A DNA stretch of 64,000 nucleotides from Plutella xylostella. Taxonomy: Eukaryota; Arthropoda; Insecta; Lepidoptera; Plutellidae. Location: the NCBI RefSeq assembly GCF_932276165.1, contig NC_063987.1, forward strand, positions 1,612,001 to 1,676,000, given 5' to 3'. The translations under genes and the position numbers were made by a program. Shown piece by piece: positions 35,471-46,933 of the stretch. The first letter of the stretch is position 1. Each line of letters starts with the position of its first letter. The notes below the pieces were generated by a model, which ran no database searches, was not told where the DNA came from, and saw only the letters and a list, made by a program, of their open reading frames with translations.

Positions 35471-35720
35471 TTACAATTCATATCTGTACATAACTTTGCA
35501 TGTTTTTTTATTTTTATCTTTATCGAGAAAGGCTCTACCGCGTTTCATCTTTAATCTGGCGTGTCGGCTACTGCTCAGCGATTTCACGCTTCGGATTGAG
35601 TTCTGTGATTGGTTTTTATGTTGACCGTCGCTTTGACTACTGATTTGCTTGAGTCGTGACTGTCTTGAGTGTGAATACAAATTTATTTCAGGAACCGGTT
35701 TAATTTAATTAAGTAACTAT
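35471..35720 (-). other. Coding-like segment rich in Ser, Arg and Lys, unidentified
   Basis: On the - strand a frame of about 77 codons stays open, reading KPVPEINLYSHSRQSRLKQI and later SLSSSRHARLKMKRGRAFLD, ending in TAA. Base composition is richer in G+C than the flanks. There is no ATG at the start, no convincing splice acceptor, and no recognisable domain. It could be an exon or a remnant of a retroelement gag-like region. Confidence 0.22.
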
Positions 35721-35801
35721 GCATCAGGTATTTTATTTTTAGCGCATTAAAATAACAAAGACTTGTTTTAGTTTTATATCTGACTTTTACCAACTCATTT
35801 T

Positions 35802-35872
35802 GGGCTGATTTTTCAACAACAATTTTATTCGCCAGATAACGTTTATCTATCTGACCATTGAAAAATCAGCCC
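35802..35872. mobile_element. MITE, GGGCTGATTTTTCAA family, deleted copy
   Basis: GGGCTGATTTTTCAAC and the inverse CATTGAAAAATCAGCCC bound 71 bp, with CAGATAACGTTTATCT in the middle. Confidence 0.7.
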
Positions 35873-38138
35873 TTAACCATTTTACTTTATCTTTCATACC
35901 GACACAATTGTACAGAAAATATAGTGGGAATTAGATGGAAACAATTTTAAATTGATCTTTCAATTTACTACCATTCATATGAAGACCTATTAAATACTAC
36001 TTTGTAACCATCACACACTTTGTAACCATCACACAGTCATAATAAACTGAGATTAGGTCAACTTTATATTTTGATTGCAATGACGTTTATGGTGAGAATT
36101 ATTCATTTAAAATTGTCAGAAGATGATTTGATGCCATATAGAGCATTAATTTTGCAGCATGTATTTTAAGTTTGTAGGTAAGTAAAACATAATAGGATGA
36201 ATAATATTTTTTAACGTATCTACGTAACGTTATGTAAGTTAAAATTAAATTTAACGCAGCAATGAAACCATCAATATATTATGCTTTAGTAGCATCGGAG
36301 CGGGTACGGTATCGTTAAAGTTTACAATTTGGGCAAATGGCAAAATGCACTCAAATAGCTCGTATTATAGACTTAATAAAAGCTTTTGCCAATCATTTTC
36401 AGGTACGTAGTTAATAATACCAAATATTTTCAGCATTTCATTTCATCAGCATAGCATTTCAATGTTTATTTACATTTTTTTCTTGTAAGTATAAGCAATA
36501 ATATAAAATTTATAAAACATTTGTTAGGTACTAATAACATATATTATACGTGTCTTCTTCTAAATAAATTTCGTCAGTAACTATATTTAGGCACTAATAA
36601 ACTAGATATCCTTAAAATATGGTTGAAATTAAATACAGTATACTTGAATAATACTCGTAAGACCTTTTTAGCTCCTTTGTGTTATTATTATTTTTCCTGT
36701 TTTCACTTTATTGCCGAAAACCTAACATGGAAACCTCGTATTTTCATGACTACTTTACTAGCCAGCCAATATTTAAATATTTCCCCTCCGATATGAAAGC
36801 CCAAAGCGACAAACATCCATACTGACGGACACAAAAGCGTTTTCAATACATATGACTCTTTTTAATGACCTTTTTCGTTCGACAGCATGGAATAGGCTTA
36901 AAAAACTATTAAAAACCGCTCCTGTAGCACTACTATGTTGCGGATGTAAACCTGACGGGAGGGTGTAGTGTGGGAGAGAAACTGATCATGAAGATCAGTT
37001 AGGAATAGCAGTCGGAAATAACCAGTAACACTTTTCTGAAAATATTTCGCTTTGATTGCTCCTTAATCCTTATGAGTTATGAGATCTGAAAAGAAATACC
37101 TATTACAAGTGTGTAAATTCAAACAACTGGATCAAACTCTAACGAGCCACGACCGAAAAATATTCATTGAGTAACTTAAGTGCTTAGTTGGTAGTGGGCG
37201 GAGGAGGAAGGCTGGATGGATAAACAGTTAAATTAATCCTTGGAAAAGTCAACCATATTGCAATTTTATAAATAAAATAAGCGTCCTCTGCTTCTGCATC
37301 TGCTTTCGGTATTAGGCACAGAGTACATTATTTATACGTATTAGGTACTTACTTTTATATTCTTACATGGACGTAGTCTGAAACTCTGATCCGTTGGGAC
37401 ACGCACGCTAAAAGTAATCAAACGGGAGTTTTCCATATTGATCACTGTGGCAAATTGAATAGTGGGGGCCGGTGCGGTGATTAAGACAAATACTTTTCAG
37501 CGAGCCAGATGATGGACAATTCATCCCAACTTCATTGCTGAGTGCGGGTGCGGCCCTCCGCTCTGTAATGGACCCGTGTTTGTGCCTACCGATGTGTGGG
37601 CTTTGTTTTGATTTGCTTACCTAGGCTAGTAAGTACGTAGGTACTGTTGTAAGTAAATCATGTTGGTGTAGATAATATATCATGTTTACTTGTATAAACA
37701 CAGTAAAGATCGAGAGTACTGAAGAGGTATTTCTAGGCATCGAAGGAGTGTAGTTAAATCTAATGGCAAATAATAATGTACTATTGTATACATAAATAAT
37801 ACATCGTATTAACAAAAAGAAACTTACATTTAGCTTACAACTATTATATAAAAACCTTACTAATTAAATTAAGTCTTGTTTAAAAAACAAAAAGCTACAC
37901 TGAAAAAAATAATTTTTAGCAAAGTACCAATTTAGCTTGGTAAAAAATTATTCAGCTGCATTCAATCAAGACATATTTAAATTATGCAATTAAGCTTAGC
38001 TAATATTGTACAAGCAAGTATTGCTAAATATTCTTGGCTATTATTAACAAAGTACTAGTCTATTTCTAAATTACCGACTCGACAAAAAATTACCAAAAAC
38101 ATATTCGGTTGAAACTAAACAAGTCACATATTTATTTC

Positions 38139-38380
38139 ATAATAAGTAAGTTATTTAATTTTAGTCATAATCATAGTTGGCAATAGTTTACACCGAGCTT
38201 GGTTAAAAATAGACAAGCTTACATTATTATTCCATAATAAGTAAGTTATTTAATTTTAGATATAATCACAGTTGGCTAAAATTTTCATTTACGAGTTTGG
38301 TTAAAAATAGACAAGCTTATATTATTATTTAATGATAAGAAGTAATTTATTTAATTTTAGACATGAACGTAGTTAAAATT
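38139..38380. repeat. Tandem repeat, about 97-bp unit, 2.5 copies
   Basis: The run AATAAGTAAGTTATTTAATT recurs near 38,141 and 38,237, with a diverged third start near 38,335. Each unit also holds TTGGTTAAAAATAGACAAGC (38,202 and 38,299). It lies in the left subterminal part of the CACTG element, where subterminal repeats are common in DNA transposons. Confidence 0.7.
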
Positions 38381-38667
38381 AAATAACTCACTATGATGCA
38401 TGTAACCGTGGTACCTATATATTGGTAAATAAGCACAGCTCATTAATTAACAATGGAGTGGGCAAATACTATTTATATCCGAGTAACTTGATAAAAAATA
38501 AACAAGGAATTGGCTGCATAGCCTGAGATTTCGGCCATTTCTCCCAAATCATAGCCGCGTGACGGACGTGTCTGTTGAAGCTCCGCCTGAGGCGGAGGTC
38601 TTCACCTCTATCTCCAAGCTTACGTTTACCAGACGGACTAACTAATAAGAAAGATGAAGAAGACAAA

Positions 38668-39382
38668 CTGTTAAGGCTTCAAAATTACGCTTAGGCCTTG
38701 GACAGCTGTTGAACAAAGGTGTGAAGAGACCACAGAGACAAGGATAATTGCTTCAAAAGAGTTATCCATAGCTCAATACTTCAATGAATATGCCGCTCTT
38801 AAAAAACCGAAAGGATATGTCCTGGTGAGTTCAGTTTATTTTTATTTTTTGTCTGCTTTAGTTTAAGTACTTTTTAATACGTCTACCTATTCTACCCCTA
38901 CCCTACCCGACTCGTATAAAAATTCTAATATGTTTTCTCATTCCTACCTATGTTTTTTACGGAATTTTGTTAATCATCATAGGCAGTATCTATAGTTTAA
39001 ATGATACCTAAATGATAACCAATATGCAAAGGGTATAAACTAAATATATTCTATATTTCAGGTTCACAGGAGACATCAAACATAGCCTGTTTGCTGTTCA
39101 TACCACCGTCCACCACCCTTAGCAGTCACAAGCATTCGGCTGAAAAACGCAGCAAGAAAGCAGAGACAACGGCCAGTTTTATTCTTCATGTCGAAAGTTA
39201 CTCCGATATCTGTCTGTACTATAGTACCAAGTAAGCAAACAAAATTTCTTTAGTATGGGCTCACTGTCACCTTTTATAATTATTGTCGGTGAATCCATTG
39301 ATACCTAATATCCAAACAATTTAAGACCAAGTTTGATAGCAGCTCAACTTCTGCTCTTACGCTTTTGGGCGAGTTATGTTTA
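38668..39382 (+). pseudogene. Decayed spliced gene of a multicopy uncharacterised animal family, carried by the CACTG element
   Basis: Three collinear pieces on the + strand. Piece 1 (about 38,690-38,824) reads through RPWTAVEQRCEETT and SIAQYFNEYAALKKPKGYVL to a GTGAGT donor at 38,825. An acceptor (TTCACAG) ends at 39,069 and piece 2 (39,070-39,234) continues in phase: ETSNIACLLFIPP, then ETTASFILHVESYSD. Piece 3 (about 39,240-39,382) needs a frameshift and has an internal TAA: SPFIIIVGESIDT, then SLIAAQLLLLRFWASYV. From memory this order (RPW, FNEYxxLKKPxGY, FILHV, PFIIIVG) resembles a multicopy family of unknown function sometimes labelled SAMD3-like; that label is unverified. A frameshift upstream (about 38,688), another near 39,230 and a stop show it is broken. 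Part of the expected middle segment seems absent. Confidence 0.5.
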
Positions 39383-40079
39383 AATTTTATTCTTAAGTTA
39401 CTTCTCATCAAGCAAAATATTGTCTAATATTACTTTAATGTGTAAATTACATTAGGTACGATATATTGCTGATATGATATTGACAATTTTTTAACTAAAA
39501 ATCATTTCCAATTACTGAAATACTTAAAATGGCCTTGGGTAAAGACACATTTTATTTTGTCTAGTAAGTGTTTTGGGTGTGATTGTTTGACGGTTTGTAA
39601 TGAAGCTCAACCAGATCATTTTGTAATAGAAAACGAACAATATGTAAAGAATTTATTGCACTTTAATTTTTTTAGTGCAAAAACTGTTTAGAGTGTAGCA
39701 TTTATGATCATTTTCCCGATGACGAATGTGAATTATGTTTGATTTAGATCTATTTAAAAGTTTATATGACGGTATTATTGGGTTGTATAAAAATTAGGTC
39801 ATTACATACCTATTCTCTTAGCTTATTCTATATTTTTTATCTAAGCTTCTGGCTAATCAACTAAAAGTATAAATTTAGGTAAAGTAACTTGCTAACATTA
39901 CAATAAGTGTCATTTGTTTTTTTATGTAAACAAATGTATTAACAAACACAGTTTCTTGATATTGTGTATTATTTTTAAGATTAATTCTTATAACAGAGTA
40001 GTTTGTTACCTGAAATGACTGTATGGTGTACTGAATAAAGCTAATTTCGTATTTACATAATTTTCTTTCATTTTTTTTT

Positions 40080-40306
40080 CTTAGGCGGGTTTACTGGGAA
40101 ACCATAGCTAAAATACTTTGTTGAAAGTACCATTTTAAACGACCACATATCTAACTACATATTTTCAGTATGAGCTGACTTTGTATAATGGCTTTACGTA
40201 GTCATAGTTCAGCTTATACTGAAAATATATAGCATAATATGTGTCGTTTAAAATGGTACTTGCAACAAAGTATTTTTGCTATGGTTACCCAGTAAACCCG
40301 CCTAAG
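40080..40306. repeat. Fold-back inverted repeat (about 110-bp arms)
   Basis: CTTAGGCGGGTTTACTGGG at 40,080 is inverted at 40,288-40,306, and the arms pair almost all the way to the centre (for example AAGTACCATTTTAAACGAC against its complement). It is a MITE-like insertion or a part of the surrounding CACTG element. Confidence 0.75.
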
Positions 40307-41146
40307 AATACAAAGTAACTTGGCTAAATATACCAATCTTAATTGACTAGAAAGAACATAGTGTATTAGTTGTAGTTACCCAATGAACTCGATTGGAAGT
40401 ACCCAGTAACTTGGCTACGTATACCAATATGAATTGAGTAGAAATAACCAAGTAGATTAGCTGTCCCTACCCAATAAATTGATCATCATTATCAAGCTTC
40501 TTGTCTAGTTTTACGAAGCGACATATTTAAGCCTACTAAATTACTTTGCTAAACACAACAAAGCCCGTTGGTTGTGGCGACAGTTGTGTTCATTTCTTCA
40601 ACCAAGTTAGTTGTTGCAGTTACAGATTGAATTGATTTGTAATACTAAGAAGCTTGAGTATTTTTAACAGAGTAACTCGATTAACTATAGAAAATAGGTT
40701 TGTTAAGTTTACTAAGAGAATAGATTAGAAGAAACCAACCTTGTATACGTATTTTTGAGCAACTTACTAGGTTAATATTACCAACATATGTTAACAAAGT
40801 TGACTTGTATAATTTTAGCAACAAACTTTGCAGGCTCCCTCCGAAGCAAGTTACTCGGTTGTAAATAGCAGCGGCTTGTTTATTTATAGCTGTTAATTTT
40901 TTTCAGTGTATAAACCAATTCAACAGCAAACCAACGCTAAAAACCTCGGAAGCACTTTCCAAAAAAGCCATAGAAAACGTGTAAAAAACGCGACAAGCCG
41001 TCTCATGTGTCGCAAGTTGGGCAGAATGTCGCGGTGCTAATAAATAGCGAGCGGCTGATGCGCTCAGATTAGCGGCCAGCGCCCGCGAGGGGTCATTGCT
41101 CGGAACTATATGGAGCTTGTAATGCCATGCGTCAATTTATTTTGTA

Positions 41147-41342
41147 ACTAGCTGTTCCCGCGAGCTTCGCTTCGCCTTAAAAAGTTTTCCCGTGGTAATT
41201 TCGGGATAAAAAGTAGCTTATGTTCTTTATCAGGGTCTAGACCATATGTACACCAAATTTCATTCAAATCCGTTCAGTAGTTTTGGCGTGAAAGAGTAAC
41301 AGACAGACAGACACAGTTACTTTCACATTTATAATATTAGTT
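41147..41342 (+). mobile_element. Dispersed repeat, GCTGTTCCCGCGAGCTTCGC family
   Basis: GCTGTTCCCGCGAGCTTCGC, GGGATAAAAAGTAGCTTATG, TCCGTTCAGTAGTTTTGGCG and ACAGACAGACAGACAC before TTTATAATATTAG. I recognise this as a very abundant lepidopteran interspersed repeat; its class is uncertain. Confidence 0.7.
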
Positions 41343-42526
41343 ACGGTGAAAATAAATGTTGTGATGAAAATTAAAGGCTTATTGCTACGTGTGTTAGATC
41401 CTAATGGCCAGTTTTTTGTATTACCTATATTAGAATCATGAACTAAAGTTCTGGTAACTGACAATTACAACAATCATTGCTTAACTTGACGTTCTCAGTA
41501 GTTCTACGTATTTAAATTTTGTACTGTACAATGTATGTAAAAGTCACTCTTAGTCTAGAAAATAGTCTATAAGGTATTGTTATAATCAACTTGGTGGATA
41601 ATACGGTTTCGAATATTATATAAGAGAATATAAATTAAATATGTTGAAAATACATAATTTTACTCATTATACTTAATATAAGTACCTAACCAATTTATAG
41701 AACAAAGACACATAGTATCATGATCTAGAATAATGAAGATACTTACCAGATAACAAAGTATTTTAAACAAAATGTTGTATTGCGTACAAACCAGACTAAT
41801 CATACAAATAAAACATGATAAACCACACAATCCACAGCTCCTACTACATACAGTTCGTAATCCAGAAGCGACGAGAAATATGACGAGAGATTTTATCGCA
41901 CCGCCGCCACCTGTTATTTCGCGAATCCATATCATTTGGTAGCTAAACGTAGCTAATACTTACCTATTTAAGCGGCGGTCCACTATTATAGACTTTTGCT
42001 TTCGAGACCATTGTGTATGGAGAGAAAGCATGGGAATATTCTTTGGACCATGGTCAGTATGTAGATATGTAAGCATGTGCATATGGTATAATGAAATAAA
42101 ATGTATAATGCACAACTGTAAGGCCAAAGGTAGCTAGTCTAGTGTAGCTGTCGCAATCGACACCATAATACTAACTAGGGTTGCGAGTAGTAAACTATTA
42201 CCTAATTTACTAATTATTAAGATTTTAAATCAATTATTACTGAATCCCCAGCTGAAATGCATTATAATAAATATCTTTGATAACCGCAGAAACAAAAAGT
42301 TACCAACATCATAATCAAATAAAGAAGATTGGTTTTAAGAAGTCTGTTATTATTGGAAACAAATACTTAACCAAAAAGGACACTCTTTTGCATGATGCCT
42401 CAACAAAGATAACATGAAGTGACTTGCAGGCAATCAATCCTATTATTTCTAAACGGACAGATACATTTGTGTTAATATATCTTTACAAATGGACTCGCTT
42501 ATCTCTCAACAATATTATGTAGTCTG

Positions 42527-42700
42527 AGCCTATCTGAAACCTAGTTAAACATTGTGAGATATGGCGTTTCGACTTTCTCCGTGTTCGGCATCATAAGGGT
42601 CACAGTGACAGTTAAATAAAGTCCATTTTTCTCTCCACCTTTAATTTGCAAGGTGCGGGTGCCTATATAAATAGAGTGAGTCGCCCGCGCGCCTCAGTTG
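42527..42700 (+). repeat. Left 174-bp inverted repeat with inward-facing promoter
   Basis: This 174-bp segment is matched base for base, in inverted orientation, by 47,064-47,237. It contains AATAAA (about 42,614), a TATATAAATAG box (42,664-42,674) and a TCAGTT arthropod initiator (about 42,695) about 31 bases later, the usual TATA-to-start spacing. Sequence identity ends at both sides abruptly. See the linked small frame at 42,734 and the palindromic right end. Confidence 0.85.
42664..42700 (+). promoter_or_regulatory. TATA plus initiator core promoter in the left inverted repeat
   Basis: TATAAATAG at about 42,666 is followed by GCGCCTCAGTTGG, with the A of TCAGT about 31 bases downstream. 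This matches the arthropod TATA/Inr core promoter arrangement. The mirror copy is at about 47,064-47,100 on the - strand. Confidence 0.6.
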
Positions 42701-42733
42701 GTTTTTGATTTTTGAAGTGAACACTTCGGCAAA

Positions 42734-42832
42734 ATGGCTCAATGTAGCCACGGTTCTCGTCGGCTTCGCTCCGACGGGGAAAAATATAATATTGAATTTG
42801 CGGAGTCCTCGCTGCCGGCAGCTGTAGCGTGA
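42734..42832 (+). CDS. Short frame directly downstream of the 42.7-kb promoter (32 codons)
   Basis: An ATG with a good context (AAAATGG) lies about 38 bases after the predicted start of transcription and opens 32 codons, starting MAQCSHGSRRLRSDGEKYNI and ending in TGA. GC-rich sequence continues beyond the stop. It may be a truncated or frameshifted N-terminus. No family is recognised and coding status is uncertain. Confidence 0.3.
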   Translation: MAQCSHGSRRLRSDGEKYNIEFAESSLPAAVA

Positions 42833-43240
42833 TGCGGACCAGGCGGCGCGGGGCCTGCCGGCTGCTGCGCACGCAGCCATGCTGCTAGTGGCGCTTGAGC
42901 TAGATACTTACATTAATGACCGCTTTAAGTAAAGCATATGTTAATTTTATACAGGAAAAAATAATAAAAATATATTTTTCTACCCTCAATTTCTAATATT
43001 TTTAGAAAACAGTTGATAAAAACTTTGCTATTACAATAATGCACTTGATTATAGCTTATGTAAGGCTTTACAAACAGGAGCTTTCCAGGACCGTCATAGG
43101 ATTTTTTACAGGAAGCACGTGGCTCCGAGTTTCAGTATGTTGGGACATTGTGGCATGTGCGGCGAGTAATGTGATCCGCCGGTACCTACCCGCTGAGGGT
43201 AGGCAGGCCGATTCGGTGAAATTGAAGTTTCGTGTAACCT

Positions 43241-43680
43241 GCACCCGGCCCTGTGCTCCTGCGCTGGCCGCCGTCTTGTGGCACCTGCATCGCAGCGTAC
43301 ACCCGGCCCTGCGCTCCTGCCCTGGCCACCGGTTCGTGCCACCTGCATCGCAGCATACACCCGGCCCTGTGCTCCTGCGCTGGCCGCCGTCTCGTGCCAC
43401 CTGCATCGCAGCGTACACCCGGTCCTGGCCCTGGCCACCGGTTTGTGGTACCTGCATCGCTGCATAGACCCAGCCATGCACTCCTGCCCTGGCGGCTGTA
43501 CACCCGGTCCTGGCCCTGGCCACCGTTTTGTGCCACCTGCATCGCAGCGTACACCCGGTCCTGGCCCTGGCCACCGGTTTGTGCTACCTGCATCGCTGCA
43601 TAGACCCAGCCATGCACTCCTGTCCTGGCGGCTGTGTTGTCCCTCCTGCATCGCTGCGCACACCTGGCACTCCTGTTCTG
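43241..43680. repeat. GC-rich minisatellite, 58/51-bp units with 136-bp higher-order period
   Basis: The phrase CACCTGCATCGCAGCGTACA and variants recur at 43,282, 43,340, 43,398, 43,449, 43,534, 43,585 and about 43,643, that is at spacings of 58, 58, 51, 85, 51 and 58 bases. A 136-bp block (51+85) repeats at 43,449 and 43,585. The array is strongly GC-rich in an AT-rich region. Overlapping long frames on both strands are a by-product of the missing stop codons and are not called as genes. Confidence 0.85.
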
Positions 43681-44211
43681 GTTGCCAGATCCAAACGCCC
43701 CCTGTCTGGGAAGAGATTTTATGCTCAGCGGAACCGCCTGCACTATTGCTAGTACGGTCATCATCATCATCAGCCATCATTATGAGTGACTTATTTAGAA
43801 GGTATCGAGTAACGTGCGCTATTCATCAGTGATTTTGGCATATGCAGACGAACGTTTACTGCCAAGGTTGGTCATGTTAGCCATACAAGGGCACACCAAG
43901 GAAGCCTGAGTAACCACCTGCAGTTGCCGTAGCCGCATCGGCATGGCTGACTACATATCGGGTAACGTGCACCGCTTCTAAAAGTGTTATAGCACTTCAA
44001 TTTGATGCCTCCACTGAGGTAGGGTATTCTATTAAAGCAGCTTTCTTCTGAACCGCCCAAAGTGACCTGTAGACTGCTCCTGGGGATAGTTGTGCAATCA
44101 ATTTTTTATTTCAATGTCTCTGCTGAAGAAACTGTCTAATGCAGCTTTTGTTCTAAACTGCCTTAAGATCATTGGACTGCTCATGGGAATGGTGACGCAC
44201 GGTAAGTAGGA

Positions 44212-44348
44212 GCGTTACTCTATACTGATGAGAAACGAACGAACGAGAGCTGTCGTGCAATCGGCACGTTTAATACATACAAACAGATAGAGCGGCTCGC
44301 GCCGCAGTGCACTGAAAGTTCGTTTTTCGTCATATAAAGTGACCCCCC
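44212..44348 (+). mobile_element. MITE, GTTACTCTATACTGA family
   Basis: GCGTTACTCTATACTGATGA at the start and CATATAAAGTGACCCCCC at the end. This is the best preserved copy here and lies within the 42.5-47.2 kb inverted-repeat unit. Confidence 0.75.
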
Positions 44349-45498
44349 AGACACTATCTTAAGTGTCATGACACATCGGCAGATTCCAGCTTTGAGTCTT
44401 TTCTTTTCTCGGCTGTGAGCAAAGTGAATCCCACCGGCGAGTGTTCAACCTAAAAGCACTGAGCTAATTCCTGATTTCGTGAAAGTCGCTGTTGCTATAC
44501 CATACCGCTTCACAAGTTACCGAATTTATTATGATCCTACTGTCGGGTGATCATGATCGGAGTGTCATCGCGGTTTCTGAGTGGCACCATATTAGCTGTC
44601 TTCCTTATGTCCCAGTGGATTGTGAGTGTGTATCCGAGCTCTTTGTTGAAAAATGCGTGAACCTCCTACGCAGCAGCTGTCTACTAGTTGTGTATCGAAT
44701 AAATCGAGTAACGGTGCTCTTGCACGAGACGACTACCTTTTGGTAAAATTATAACTTCCACTATTCTGGGAACATGCATATACCTACTGTGTACTGTGTA
44801 TCACATCACGTGTAGCCGCAGCCCTACTCAATGTACGGGGCTAGATAATAAACAATGGCAGTCGTCATTAAATTTCTATGAATTTCGAAGGTCATCATTT
44901 GGAGCACAATCCAAAGGGTGAAAGTACCTATTCATGCCTAAACGGCTTCTCTAATGAAAATGTATTTTTAATTCGATTCTGGCGCAAACGTTTCATAACT
45001 ATTTTTCAACACTGTATCTGCTGAAACTACTTAGACTGACTGGTTAAGATGCAGACGTGCCGTTTTCACAATTCCATTTTGAGTAATCCTCAACTGTTTT
45101 ATGGATCTTTCAGTTAGTTACGTAACTAGTTACCAAGTAAAAAATTACTCTTGTCATGCTCGTACTCGCATCTCATTTAGGAGCTCTCTGGCGTCTAGCT
45201 GAAGGCTAGAACTGGTATATATATCTACTAAGCTAGTACAGAGTTATAACCGGGCAGCGGTGACGTGGTAGCTGCTTGATTTATTAGTTTGCTGAAAACT
45301 TTCTAAATAAGTAATAATTATTGGTCATAATAAACTCTTCGCAGTTCTTTCAGAATGCAATACCAGGTCGCTGAAGTAGGTAACCTTCCTTAGCTGGACG
45401 ACAACAACACCAAGCCTTTTTGTTTTAAAGAATGTCATAGTTATTCGCCGTTCCACTGTCATATCGATGTCCAAGGACTTTTTATTGGGTATAGCTAA

Positions 45499-45681
45499 CT
45501 ACCTAAGTTTACCTATAGATAGCCGCAAGCTATCTGCTGTTGGCGAACTGTCAGTTCTGATTGATAAGTCAGGCTCGAGGTGGCTCGTCCAACTGTCCAT
45601 GTTCCCGCCACTATGATTGTTGCTTCCACAGATTAGAGAGTCTACGTTGGCTGTCGTTGCATCAGGTCTGATCAGGTACAA
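45499..45681 (-). other. Coding-like segment inside the 42.5-47.2 kb inverted-repeat unit
   Basis: On the - strand about 60 codons read through without low complexity (for example NVDSLICGSNNHSGGNMDSW and then SHLEPDLSIRTDSS). A possible GGTAAAC donor lies near the end. No domain is recognised. It lies between the two promoter-bearing inverted repeats and would be read from the right-hand one, but no continuous gene joins them. Confidence 0.2.
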
Positions 45682-46933
45682 CTAACATCTTTACGTACCA
45701 TCTTTATTTAATCGAGCTATTTTATTTTGTTTTATCTAGGTTGACTTAATGGTTTCAAAATCGAACCTACAACAATGTAAGTAGGTACCTACCTACGTAC
45801 CTTTGAAGTTGCAACAAGGCGAGGCCTTAAGGTTTTGGCCGAGGCCTGCCCTTAGTGTTGACGAAAATACCTAAAGGTGACCTTGTTAATGTTTTTCATA
45901 TGAAGTACTGAACATTTTACTTATCCTGGTGGCATGACTGATCATTTACTTACCCAGTTAAGACATGTTAGCCGGGTTTCATTTATCAACTATTATAATT
46001 GTTATTGTTGTGTTAATCAATCTTTATTAATTGATGTCATCTACCAAGGAATGCTGCCAGAGCTCATAATATTCACACATGATGATACAGAATGATAGTA
46101 GCCCACAAAATCGGTGCAAAGGCTTATAAAATAACTTTCCTTCCTAGTAGGACTGCACAGGAACTCGTTAACCGCCGAGTTAGTTAGAATACAAAATTAG
46201 ACTGTGTGTTACTTGTCAATCTAGAATATGAATATAGTGACCTGCATCATGTTTTGAAAAACTGAATACTTAGTTATCCGCCAGTGTCACAGCCTTCATC
46301 TAATCTTTTCCAGTAGCTGATGAGGCTGAGATATTTAGTAAAATTATCTTCCCTTCAAGCACCACTCCTCGTTCCAAGGACTAGATGCCACGCCAGGTGT
46401 TGCAGGCCGTGTCGTCGTACAGGACTGACTGAGCAGGTACACGAGGCTCCAGGGTCGGCTGCTGCATTTCTGAGGTCAGTCCAGAATTACATACCCTAGT
46501 CAGCATGTGCTGACCTGAGCCCCAGCGGCCTGGATCGATATTCTACATTTTACAGCTTTTAAATATTGTTGCAAAGTATTTCACTGGTTCCGTCCATTCG
46601 GCTAGTGTATGTTAAAAATATTGCCTTGACAATAACAAGATTTTGATCAATAATTACTTATAAGTATTGCTTTCGAAGAGGCACTGTGTGTATCCATATG
46701 TATAAATACCTACCTATATGTATAGGTACATACCTTCCATAACTTTCTGACAAGTCAGGAATAATAAGGAAGTACTTAAGTCTTATGTATACTTATACCT
46801 TTCTTTTTAGTATATCTATTACCTAGAAATCTATGCATTATAAATTTATAGATTCAAATATTTATCTACTGATATACTCATCAGTAGCTTATGGGTCACA
46901 GTTGGTTTTCTCTCCACCATGCGATAATAAACA

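Larger units (their letters stand above)
33200..37897. other. AT-rich stretch upstream of the 31.8-kb gene
   Basis: Apart from the hairpin at 34,863, the MITE at 35,802 and the weak coding-like part at 35,471, nothing recognisable. TTTGTAACCATCACACA is duplicated near 36,001-36,036. Confidence 0.4.
37898..40908. mobile_element. 3.0-kb DNA element with CACTG inverted termini
   Basis: The left end CACTGAAAAAAAT (from 37,898) is inverted at the right end (ATTTTTTTCAGTG, to 40,908). Both ends are flanked by TA, a possible target duplication. The interior repeats motifs such as TTGGCTAA and AACTTGGCTA from end to end, has a tandem repeat near the left end, a fold-back at 40,080-40,306, and a decayed spliced gene. 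No transposase was recognised, so it is probably non-autonomous. CACTG ends occur in CACTA/EnSpm-like and Chapaev-like elements, but the TA flank does not fit either neatly, so the class is open. Confidence 0.6.

Noticed and set aside
43068..43832. Several overlapping long open frames on both strands (up to 224 codons)
   Set aside because: They run through the GC-rich minisatellite, which lacks stop codons; the peptides are simple repeats of the array in different frames.
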